A stretch of DNA of 64,000 bases from Candidatus Undinarchaeales archaeon (GTDB taxonomy: Archaea > SpSt-1190 > JASMDC01): the NCBI GenBank assembly GCA_030753015.1, contig JASMDC010000013.1, positions 1 to 64,000 of the forward strand. The letters run 5' to 3'. The notes below the pieces were generated by a model. It did no database searches. It worked only from the letters and a program-made list of their open reading frames with translations, and had not been told where the DNA came from. The position numbers and the translations under genes were made by a program. This document shows positions 51,219-58,348 of this stretch, in pieces. Numbering within the stretch: position 1 is the first letter of the stretch; each line of letters starts with the position of its first letter.

Positions 51219-51830
51219 ATGGGACGCTCCGCGGGTCCGCCGTCGCGTCCCGGTCGACGGCGGTCCTCCCGAGCCCTCCGTTTCTCGTTATTCCACACGT
51301 TCCTCAATCTCGGCTGGCGTCATCATCTCAAGCTCCGCCAGCTTGTCGACCTCGCTGGTTGTGATGTACTTGACCTCGGTGGGGGCGGGATCCCGCTCCA
51401 GGGGTTCTACGCTGGAGGTGCCAATCGTTACGTTGTCGGTGACATAGATGGTACGTCCCTCGGCCTCGGACGGTCCCTTTCACGGTTCTTGCGCATCCCT
51501 ATCGAATACCGTCGTCTCGACGCCCGCTCCCTTCCCGATGAACGTTACGATGTCGTCGTGTCCACGAACCTCGATCTCCATCCACGGAAGTACTTCGAAG
51601 AGGTAGACCGCATCCTTTCCCCCGGAGGACGGTTCTACTGGAGCTACACCGAGTTCGAAGGCATCAGTCCATGGTATCTGGATGCCGAGGCACGGATGCG
51701 CAAGTTCGGATTCTCCACCCATGTAGTCTCATCCTCCTGGTACCCGTTCTCCACGATGCGTGCGGGTCGCCACGGGGGCCGTCACATGGTCGTCATCGGC
51801 CGCAAGGAAGAGAATAAGAGAAACCTTTAA
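51219..51830 (+). CDS. Class I SAM-dependent methyltransferase
   Basis: 203 aa, ATG 51219. Motif I is VLDLGGGGIPLQGF (four Gly), then VVGDIDGTSLGLG (acidic end of strand 2), DARSLPDERYDVVVSTNLDLH and EVDRILSPGGRFYWSYTEFEG; these match the Methyltransf_11-like core. The N-terminal 45 residues are Arg/Ser-rich. Substrate unknown. It lies on the plus strand ahead of the kinase-like gene, separated by 28 bases. Confidence 0.8.
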   Translation: MGRSAGPPSRPGRRRSSRALRFSLFHTFLNLGWRHHLKLRQLVDLAGCDVLDLGGGGIPLQGFYAGGANRYVVGDIDGTSLGLGRSLSRFLRIPIEYRRLDARSLPDERYDVVVSTNLDLHPRKYFEEVDRILSPGGRFYWSYTEFEGISPWYLDAEARMRKFGFSTHVVSSSWYPFSTMRAGRHGGRHMVVIGRKEENKRNL

Positions 51831-51858
51831 ATAGTTGTTACTACTAATAAGTAGTGGC

Positions 51859-52638
51859 ATGCTGCCTTCTTCAACCCTTGAGTACGCGGTACGCGATTTC
51901 TCCGGTGGTAAGGCTAACATCACCGGGACCTACCGCGTTGACGAGGGCAATATCAATGCGGCCTACCGTATCGATGTAGATGAGAAGGGGCTTCTTTTTT
52001 CGTCCTCCGGTTCGTATTACGCGAAAGAGGGGGACATGCGCGGGGAGATCGTGGGCTCCAAGCTCGCGGAATGCGCCGGGCTCTCCACATATCGCATCAA
52101 GCAGTACAAGGGCTTCGGCCTCATGGAATCGGCGCCAGGGAACATGGTAATCAAGTCCCGTAACGCGATCGACAAGGACCCCAAGCGCTTCGCCTACGAG
52201 ATCGGTAAGTTATGCGCCTATGACTTCGTGTTCGGCGTAGGGGACGGTCACGCCAAGAACGTGTTCTACGACGGCAAGAAGGCAACACGGATCGACATGG
52301 AGTCCGTTCTAATGACGGACATGGTGGACACCCGATACGTTGCCAGGGACTTCCTCGACAACCTCACGGGCTACCACACCAAGGCCGAGACGCTCAAGCC
52401 GCAACTGCGCAAGGGCTTCGACGACGCCTACAAGTCCATCCGCTCGAACAAGAGAGAGGCCCTCGGGACCGTGAACCGGGCCATCCGCGCAGGTATCGAG
52501 GTGGGCGACGGCTATGGGAAGAAACCAGTGGACCCGAGTGTCACCAGTGAGGTGTCCCGACGCATCGATCTGAACACCGATCGCCTCTTTGACGAGATCT
52601 TCGACCAGTACCGGATTCTGGCGGAGAGGAGACAGTGA
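51859..52638 (+). CDS. HipA/PI3K-like kinase-fold protein
   Basis: 259 aa from ATG 51859, about 28 nt after TATA ctttaaatag (51826-51835). Catalytic-like block: FGVGDGHAKNVFYDGKKATR and IDMESVL match the H-x-x-x-N and metal-binding D motifs of HipA, PI3/PI4-kinase and actin-fragmin kinase groups. An earlier strand with Lys (NMVIKSRN) could bind ATP. The protein is shorter than HipA (about 440 aa) and lacks its N-terminal subdomain. Substrate may be a protein, lipid or small molecule. No antitoxin-like HipB gene is adjacent, so a toxin role is not supported. Confidence 0.6.
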   Translation: MLPSSTLEYAVRDFSGGKANITGTYRVDEGNINAAYRIDVDEKGLLFSSSGSYYAKEGDMRGEIVGSKLAECAGLSTYRIKQYKGFGLMESAPGNMVIKSRNAIDKDPKRFAYEIGKLCAYDFVFGVGDGHAKNVFYDGKKATRIDMESVLMTDMVDTRYVARDFLDNLTGYHTKAETLKPQLRKGFDDAYKSIRSNKREALGTVNRAIRAGIEVGDGYGKKPVDPSVTSEVSRRIDLNTDRLFDEIFDQYRILAERRQ

Positions 52639-52732
52639 TAGAATATACCACCGATGAACTTTGCCCCAGCCGCGAAGGTCAGATTTTTAAAATCCGTCAT
52701 GGTGGGGTGCCCCGCATCCAGGGTGACATGCC

Positions 52733-53938
52733 ATGATCAATCCCACTGAGCGTTCGGCCAACATCGAGTACGCGATCCGAGACGTTCTCATTCCTGCTCT
52801 CAAGCTGGAGGAGCAGGGCCGGACCATCCTCAAGCTCAACATCGGCGATCCCATCGCCTTCGATTTCGAAACGCCTCCGCACATGGTGGAGGCGTACTGC
52901 CGAGCGCTGCGCGACGGCCACAACGGCTACTCTGACTCGCAAGGGTACAAACCACTCATCAGTTCCATCGTGGAGCATGAGCGCAAGAAGTACGGCACTG
53001 AGCTGGATCCGTCCAAGGTGCTCGTCACTGCCGGTATATCTGAAGCACTGGTGTTCCTGTTCGGAGCTCTGCTGGAGCAGGGGGACGAGATCCTCGTTCC
53101 GGGACCGAGCTACCCACCGTACACCACCCTCGTGAAGTTCATGGGTGGCGTAGCCCGCACCTACCGTACAGATGAGAACAACGGCTGGCAGCCCGATATC
53201 GATGACCTGCGGGCCAAGATCACGAACCGTACCAAGGCTATCGCCATCATCAATCCCAACAATCCCACAGGCTCTGCTTACACCCGACAAGTGCTCGCTC
53301 CGATCATCGACCTGGCCGCCGAGCATAAGTTGCCCATCATCAGCGATGAGATATACGATGGGCTGGTGTACGACCTGCCCCACACCTCGCCCCTGGCCCT
53401 CTCCGAGGAAGTACCAATGGTGCTCCTCAACGGCTTCTCGAAAGTGTACATGGTCCCAGGCTGGCGTGTCGGGTACATGGCCTTCAGGGACACCGAGGGA
53501 CGGTTGGACGGCCTGTACGACGGCTGCATCCGCCAGGCCCGTGTGCGCCTGAGCACGAACCACCCGGCCCAGGTCGCATCCCTGGCAGCACTGGAGGGCC
53601 CGCAGGAGCACATCGAGGAGAACCGCCGGAAGCTCATGGAGCGGCGGGACATCATCTCCCGGCGCGTCAACGCCATCGACGGCCTCTCGGTGGCCAGGCC
53701 CGAGGGCGCGTTCTATGCCTTCCCCCGTATCGATATCGAGCGGGGGCCATGGAAGAACGACAAGGCCTTCGTGCTGGACATGCTGGAGACCGCCGGTGTG
53801 CTTTGCGTCCACGGTAGCGGGTTCTGCGAGGATTTCGGCAAGGACCACTTCCGTGTCGTGTTCCTGGCACCACCTGCCGAGCTGGAAAGGGCCTGTGATG
53901 CCATCGAGGACTTCATGGCCACACGGCTGCGGGACTGA
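52733..53938 (+). CDS. Class I/II PLP-dependent aminotransferase (aspartate/alanine type)
   Basis: 401 aa. Signature regions: LKLNIGDPIAFDF, NGYSDSQGYKPL, AIINPNNPTGSAY (substrate and PLP-phosphate binding), ISDEIYDGLVYD (Asp binding the pyridine nitrogen), NGFSKVYMVPGWRVGYM (PLP Lys) and HFRVVFLAPP (Arg that binds the carboxylate). The enzyme transfers amino groups between an amino acid and a 2-oxoacid; alanine or aspartate are the likeliest substrates. GGGTGA lies 7 nt before ATG 52733. It converges on the 172-aa gene with 3 bases between stops. Confidence 0.9.
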   Translation: MINPTERSANIEYAIRDVLIPALKLEEQGRTILKLNIGDPIAFDFETPPHMVEAYCRALRDGHNGYSDSQGYKPLISSIVEHERKKYGTELDPSKVLVTAGISEALVFLFGALLEQGDEILVPGPSYPPYTTLVKFMGGVARTYRTDENNGWQPDIDDLRAKITNRTKAIAIINPNNPTGSAYTRQVLAPIIDLAAEHKLPIISDEIYDGLVYDLPHTSPLALSEEVPMVLLNGFSKVYMVPGWRVGYMAFRDTEGRLDGLYDGCIRQARVRLSTNHPAQVASLAALEGPQEHIEENRRKLMERRDIISRRVNAIDGLSVARPEGAFYAFPRIDIERGPWKNDKAFVLDMLETAGVLCVHGSGFCEDFGKDHFRVVFLAPPAELERACDAIEDFMATRLRD

Positions 53939-53941
53939 GGC

Positions 53942-54460
53942 TCACGGCTCCTTCTTCTCCACAGGGGCGGGAGCGAACCGGAAGGACTCGACCCAAGGTT
54001 CCTCGACCAGGCCCTTGGTATCCACTGCCGCAATGAAGAACTGTATCTTTCGGGTGGTCTTGTCCCCGGCAAAAGGCTGGCCGCCCGTGGCGTTGATAGC
54101 GTCCACGACCTGATCGAAGGTCATCTCCTCCGAGTGAACGAGGGTGACCATGACCTTCGTGCCGGGATTCTTGGCCATGTACTCCTTCATCCCCTCACGG
54201 CCGTAGGGCCCCTCGTCCGTCATGACGTTGTAACCGAAGTAGGCCGCCACGACGAGCACGAGGAGGATACCTATGACCTTGGGCGATATGCTGATGCCCC
54301 TCCCGGTCGCGGCGGGCGCTACCGGGGTCTGGCCGTAGTCCATCTGGGGCTGGCCGTAGTCCATACGCTGCTGTACCATACCGTATCCGCGGCTGCCGTA
54401 GTAGGAGCCGTATCCCTGGCCCTGGTACGCGCCTCCGGCCTGCTGAGGGTACGGGCCCAC
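53942..54460 (-). CDS. Membrane protein with Gly/Tyr/Gln-rich N-terminus
   Basis: 172 aa from GTG 54460, 12 bases after nadM stop. The first 50 residues are low-complexity (GGAYQGQGYGSYYGSRGYG, two MDYGQ repeats), then one TM (VIGILLVLVVAAYFGYNVM, about 60-79) and a roughly 90-residue soluble domain with predicted alpha/beta content (MVTLVHSEEMTFDQVVDAIN, FFIAAVDTKG). The disordered Tyr/Gly-rich head would face the cytoplasm and the folded domain outside, or the reverse. Family unknown. Operon with nadM. Confidence 0.7.
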   Translation of the reverse strand: MGPYPQQAGGAYQGQGYGSYYGSRGYGMVQQRMDYGQPQMDYGQTPVAPAATGRGISISPKVIGILLVLVVAAYFGYNVMTDEGPYGREGMKEYMAKNPGTKVMVTLVHSEEMTFDQVVDAINATGGQPFAGDKTTRKIQFFIAAVDTKGLVEEPWVESFRFAPAPVEKKEP

Positions 54461-54472
54461 GGTAAGTGTCCC

Positions 54473-54979
54473 CTATTCCTTCTCCTCGAGGATCCGGATG
54501 CGCTCCACACCGTCGACGCGCTTGATGAGGTCGGCGACCTCGGGCGGGACGAGCGACTCCCAGTCCTCACCGGTCACGATGCGCCGCCGGATCTCCGTAC
54601 CGGAGAGCGCCTCCCGCTCGTACAGCGGTGAGTGGCGCACGTCGAACCCTGCCTCAGAGAACAGACGCCGGACCAGTGGGTTGTTGGAGAACACGACATC
54701 GATGGGCGGGCACATGGACTCTACATGGCGCACCCAGATAGCGTTGCGGTTGACGTCGATGATGGGCACGAAGAAGAACACGCCCTTGCCCGACTGCTTC
54801 ATCACCTTGGATAGCATCCACACGCGCTCGCCCGCAGTGAACGGATTATTATGAGTGTGCGATGTCTGGGCGGAGCCTATACCGACGACCACGTCATCGA
54901 ACTTCGCAGCTATGTCGCTGAGCACCCTGACATGGCCCTTGTGGGGCGGTTGATAGCGCCCTATCACGAGTGCGCGCAT
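54473..54979 (-). CDS. nadM: Nicotinamide-nucleotide adenylyltransferase, archaeal type
   Basis: 168 aa, usual length for the archaeal NMN adenylyltransferase. GRYQPPHKGHVRVL holds the H-x-x-H-like nucleotidyl-transferase signature and SGTEIRRRIVTGEDWESLVP the second phosphate-binding motif. Makes NAD+ from NMN and ATP. Start ATG 54979 is 26 nt from the shared TATA element; longer upstream frame overlaps the divergent gene and is rejected. Downstream the membrane protein gene follows. Confidence 0.93.
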   Translation of the reverse strand: MRALVIGRYQPPHKGHVRVLSDIAAKFDDVVVGIGSAQTSHTHNNPFTAGERVWMLSKVMKQSGKGVFFFVPIIDVNRNAIWVRHVESMCPPIDVVFSNNPLVRRLFSEAGFDVRHSPLYEREALSGTEIRRRIVTGEDWESLVPPEVADLIKRVDGVERIRILEEKE

Positions 54980-55002
54980 CCCGGGAAGAACGCGAGATGC
55001 AC

Positions 55003-55008
55003 TTATAA
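55003..55008. promoter_or_regulatory. Palindromic TATA shared by nadM and nusA-like
   Basis: TTATAA inside acttataact; its centre lies 26.5 nt from the first base of both ATG 54979 (minus) and ATG 55032 (plus). It is the only AT-rich box in the 52-base gap. Both messages would be leaderless. Confidence 0.65.
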
Positions 55009-55031
55009 CTCTTATGCAGGATTCGATGGGC

Positions 55032-55547
55032 ATGAAGCTTCCCATCTGTGCGTTCTGCGCAAACTCGTCCGCCCTCTGCGCCGTTGACGAGCCGCGTCTG
55101 GAGGCAGGGGAGATCGACCAGGCCGACATCATAATCTCACGCGCCATCGCCCGCATCGGCCGCCGGTCCCGCGCCCTCCAGGAATCCGAGATCGTCCGGG
55201 GGTTCGACCTGGGTGACCGATTAGTAATCATCACCCGGGAGGAGGACGTAGGCCGCATCATCGGGAAGAAGGGCACTCGCGTCAAGCGTCTCACCGACAC
55301 GCTGGGCAAGCGCGTCGTCGTCGTGGGCCAGCGGGACGACGTGCGGGGCATCGTGGACCGGATCATCTACCCGGGACGCCTGCGCGCCATCTCCAACGTC
55401 TACACCGACACGGGCTCCAAGCGCCTCGTCGAGGTGAACCGGGCTGGCGAGATCGACCTCGATCGGTTCGTAGCCATGCTCGCCTTTCTCTTCGGTGGTG
55501 AGTTCGAGGTCCGTGTCCTGGACAAAAAGAAGCGGGACGACGAATGA
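55032..55547 (+). CDS. NusA-like KH-domain protein
   Basis: 171 aa. ATG 55032 (MKLPICAFCANSSALC) is preferred over ATG 55014 and 55026 because of the TATA spacing and because family members begin with K-L-P-I-C and a Cys-x2-C group. The KH fold is seen twice in short form: RLVIITREEDVGRIIGKKGTRVKRLT (with GKKG) and the second half VVGQRDDVRGIVDRII. Related archaeal NusA-like factors bind RNA during transcription elongation or termination. It overlaps rli1 by 4 nt (ATGA). Confidence 0.85.
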   Translation: MKLPICAFCANSSALCAVDEPRLEAGEIDQADIIISRAIARIGRRSRALQESEIVRGFDLGDRLVIITREEDVGRIIGKKGTRVKRLTDTLGKRVVVVGQRDDVRGIVDRIIYPGRLRAISNVYTDTGSKRLVEVNRAGEIDLDRFVAMLAFLFGGEFEVRVLDKKKRDDE

Positions 55548-57319
55548 CGCGCATCGCCATCGTCAAGAAGGACGAATGCCAGGGCGGCCGTGATTGCCCC
55601 TATACGTGCCAACGCTTCTGCCCCCGCGTCCGTACCGGCGACGAGACCGTCACCGTGGGCGAGGACGGTAAGCCCGTCATCCACGAGGAGTTGTGCGTGG
55701 GATGCGGTATCTGCGTGAACAAGTGCCCCCACGACTCGATCATCATCGTCAACCTCCCGGAGGAGCTGAAGAGCGAACCGGTCCACCGGTTCGGTATCAA
55801 CGGGTTCCGCCTGTTCAGGCTGCCGGTGCCCAAGCGCGGTTCCGTGGTGGGCCTACTGGGACCCAACGGTATCGGTAAGTCCACGGCCATCTCCATCCTC
55901 GGTGGCCAGCTGGTCCCTGACCTCGGAACGGGCGAGCCCGCCGATTGGGACGACATTGCGGAGTTCTTCGCAGGCAACGAGATCCTCAACTACCTCCAGG
56001 AACTGCGAGAAGGTACGGCCAACCTCGCCTTCAAGCCCCAGCAGATCACCGCGATCCCCAAGCTGTACAAGGGCAAGAGTGCTCGCGAGCTCTTGGAGAA
56101 AATTGACCAGGCCGGTCGTTTGGACGAGCTGGTGAAGGCCTTCGAGCTCACCGACCTCCTCGATCACCCCGTGCAGAATCTCTCAGGTGGCGAGATGCAG
56201 CGCGTGTCCATCGCAGGCTGTCTCTCCCGGGACGCACAGTTCTTCTTCCTTGACGAGCCCTCGTCCTTTCTCGACATCAAGCAGCGCCTCAACGTGTCCA
56301 AGGTCATCAGGGACCTGGCGACCCAGGACAAGGCCGTGATGGTCGTCGAGCACGACCTGGTCATCCTCGACTACCTCACAGATTACACCCACTTGATGTA
56401 CGGCAAGGCCGCAGCTTTCGGCGTGGTCTCCCTCCTGCGCGGTGCGCGGGCCGGTATAAACACTTACCTCGGCGGGTACCTTAAAGAGGAGAACGTCCGG
56501 TTCCGGACCGGCCCCATCACCTTCGATGTGCGGGCCCCGATACCCGAGCGGGACGCCGACAAACTCGTGACCTTCGAGGGACTGAAGCGTTCGTTCCCGA
56601 GCTTCTCGCTGGACGTGCCCAAGGGCAACGTATTCCGTGGAGAGGTCGTAGGGATCCTTGGGCCCAACGGCATCGGTAAGACCACCATGGTCAAGATGCT
56701 GGCCGGGATTGAGGAGCCGGACGAGGGCTTCATAGACACGACCGTGACGGTCTCATATAAGCCTCAGTACCTAGAGGCCAAGGGCAACGCTACGGTCCAG
56801 TCCACGCTCAAGGCGGTCACCTCCGACGTCGGTACGGGGCTCTACCAGACCGAAGTGCTCCGCCCGTTGGCTCTCGAGGGCCTGCTCACCAAGCGTATCG
56901 TCCACTTGTCGGGTGGCGAGCTCCAGCGCCTTGCCATCGCTGTCTGCCTCTCCCGCGAGGCCGACCTGTACCTGCTCGACGAGCCCGCGGCGTACCTTGA
57001 CGTAGAGCAGCGCATTAACGCTGCCCGGGTCATCCGCCGCACCATGGAGAGACGGGAGGCGTCGTGCATGGTGGTCGACCACGACATCCTCTTCCTCGAC
57101 TACCTCTCCAACCGGCTCATGGTGTTCATGGGCCGACCGGGCGTCTCGGGTAAGGCTGTGGGCCCCATGACGATGCGGGACGGGATGAACCTCTTCCTCA
57201 AGGACGTGGGCGTCACCTTCCGGCGAGATCCCGAAACTCGCCGGCCGCGCGCGAACAAGACCGCATCCCTCAAGGACCGGGAGCAGAAGGCGCAGGGCGA
57301 GTACTACTACCTCGAGTGA
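55544..57319 (+). CDS. rli1: ABCE1/Rli1 ribosome-recycling ATPase
   Basis: 591 aa, full length. N-terminal Fe-S domain with CQGGRDCPYTCQRFCP and CVGCGICVNKCP (eight Cys for two clusters). Two nucleotide-binding domains: Walker A GPNGIGKST and GPNGIGKTT, signature LSGGEMQRVSI and LSGGELQRLAI, Walker B FFLDEPSSFLD and YLLDEPAAYLD. It splits ribosomes after termination. ATG 55544 overlaps the preceding TGA, so it is made with the NusA-like factor. No deviations from the usual motifs. The IS481-like element lies 36 bases downstream of its stop. Confidence 0.97.
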   Translation: MTRIAIVKKDECQGGRDCPYTCQRFCPRVRTGDETVTVGEDGKPVIHEELCVGCGICVNKCPHDSIIIVNLPEELKSEPVHRFGINGFRLFRLPVPKRGSVVGLLGPNGIGKSTAISILGGQLVPDLGTGEPADWDDIAEFFAGNEILNYLQELREGTANLAFKPQQITAIPKLYKGKSARELLEKIDQAGRLDELVKAFELTDLLDHPVQNLSGGEMQRVSIAGCLSRDAQFFFLDEPSSFLDIKQRLNVSKVIRDLATQDKAVMVVEHDLVILDYLTDYTHLMYGKAAAFGVVSLLRGARAGINTYLGGYLKEENVRFRTGPITFDVRAPIPERDADKLVTFEGLKRSFPSFSLDVPKGNVFRGEVVGILGPNGIGKTTMVKMLAGIEEPDEGFIDTTVTVSYKPQYLEAKGNATVQSTLKAVTSDVGTGLYQTEVLRPLALEGLLTKRIVHLSGGELQRLAIAVCLSREADLYLLDEPAAYLDVEQRINAARVIRRTMERREASCMVVDHDILFLDYLSNRLMVFMGRPGVSGKAVGPMTMRDGMNLFLKDVGVTFRRDPETRRPRANKTASLKDREQKAQGEYYYLE

Positions 57320-57340
57320 GGGTGTAACCGCTTCCTACGG

Positions 57341-57355
57341 GCCGCCGATCAGAAC
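57341..57355 (+). repeat. Target-site duplication, left copy
   Basis: GCCGCCGATCAGAAC directly abuts the left end of the IS481-like element and is repeated exactly at 58279-58293. Confidence 0.88.
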
Positions 57356-58278
57356 TGTAATTCCTCAGGACATATTGGACACTTTCGAGAATACTTGTGA
57401 GGGTATTTGGTATCCTATGCCTGCATGTGGCCTTTCGTTGTTGTAATAATCGACGAACGTTTCCAAGCTGTTGAATCGTGGGTATGTTGCTCTGAACGTC
57501 CTGTGGAATCTCTCGATTTTTCCGAGCGTGGTGGGCTTGCCTATACCTCCGAATATGTGTTGTATACCTCGATCTTTGCAGAAGATCGTGAAGCCGGATA
57601 CCTGTCCTTTAGATGCGTAGTACTGTGTTCCGTGGTCTGTGATTATCTGTCGGGGCTTGCCGTAGTCGTCAATAATCGTCTCGAGCTGTCCGAGGATGTT
57701 TTCTGTCGTTCCCCGTTTGAACAGCTCGATCCCCAGGATGTATCGCGAACAGTCGTCGATGAATGTTGACAGCCAACGGCGCTTGTAGATGCATAGATCT
57801 GTCTGCCATAGGCTGTTCGGGTGCTTCCTGGACCAGCTCTTGTACGTCTTCTGCCTGCGTTTTTTCTTCAGGCGTTTGATCAGACCTGCATCTTTGAGCG
57901 TCCGGTATACCGTCGCATGACCAACGCAGATACCTTCTTTTTCTAGCAAAACTTGTAGGGTCTTCTCGTTATGTCCCGTCTCTTCACGGATCGCTATGAT
58001 CCGCTCTTTGACACTCTCGGGTGTCCTGTGTATCGTTTTGGGACGCCGGGACTTGGGCTTGAGACCTTCAAAGCCTTCCTTCTCATACTTGTCCCACCAT
58101 GTGTAGAACGTGCTGCGTGGAACGCGGGCTTGAGAACAGATGTCATCCACGCGCCTTCCTTCTTTCCGTCGCCTTACCATCCAAAGCCTGAGCTTAGCAA
58201 GATCACGCTTCATAACTTACCACAAGAAAAAAGAGAGACTCAACAACAAGAATGTCCAACATGTGGTGAGGAACTACA
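57356..58278 (-). mobile_element. IS481-like insertion sequence, 923 bp
   Basis: 26-bp terminal inverted repeats (57356-57381 and 58253-58278) match closely (about 22 of 26), each starting TGTA and containing TTCCTCA and TTGGACA. A 15-bp target duplication is perfect. One transposase gene on the minus strand fills it. It lies between rli1 and the C25 peptidase gene and leaves the peptidase TATA box (58301-58309) intact. Confidence 0.88.
57365..58213 (-). CDS. IS481-family transposase
   Basis: 282 aa. An N-terminal helix-turn-helix (RVPRSTFYTWWDKYEKEG) and second HTH (GICVGHATVYRTLKDAGL) precede an rve-type integrase core: WQTDLCIY (first Asp), ITDHGTQYY (second Asp) and GKIERFHRTFRA (Glu). 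The conserved DDE triad is complete and the frame is intact, so it may be active. Its stop lies inside the left inverted repeat. Confidence 0.9.
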   Translation of the reverse strand: MKRDLAKLRLWMVRRRKEGRRVDDICSQARVPRSTFYTWWDKYEKEGFEGLKPKSRRPKTIHRTPESVKERIIAIREETGHNEKTLQVLLEKEGICVGHATVYRTLKDAGLIKRLKKKRRQKTYKSWSRKHPNSLWQTDLCIYKRRWLSTFIDDCSRYILGIELFKRGTTENILGQLETIIDDYGKPRQIITDHGTQYYASKGQVSGFTIFCKDRGIQHIFGGIGKPTTLGKIERFHRTFRATYPRFNSLETFVDYYNNERPHAGIGYQIPSQVFSKVSNMS

Positions 58279-58293
58279 GCCGCCGATCAGAAC
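58279..58293 (+). repeat. Target-site duplication, right copy
   Basis: Exact copy of 57341-57355, abutting the right end of the element. Confidence 0.88.
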
Positions 58294-58300
58294 AACAACC

Positions 58301-58309
58301 CTTATATGG
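58301..58309 (+). promoter_or_regulatory. TATA box of the C25 peptidase gene
   Basis: cttatatgg lies 8 bases beyond the target-site duplication and about 40 nt before ATG 58349. The insertion replaced the DNA beyond about 20 bp upstream of this box. Confidence 0.5.
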
Positions 58310-58348
58310 TATCCAAACTACATCAATAACTAGTAGATAGTGGAACCT

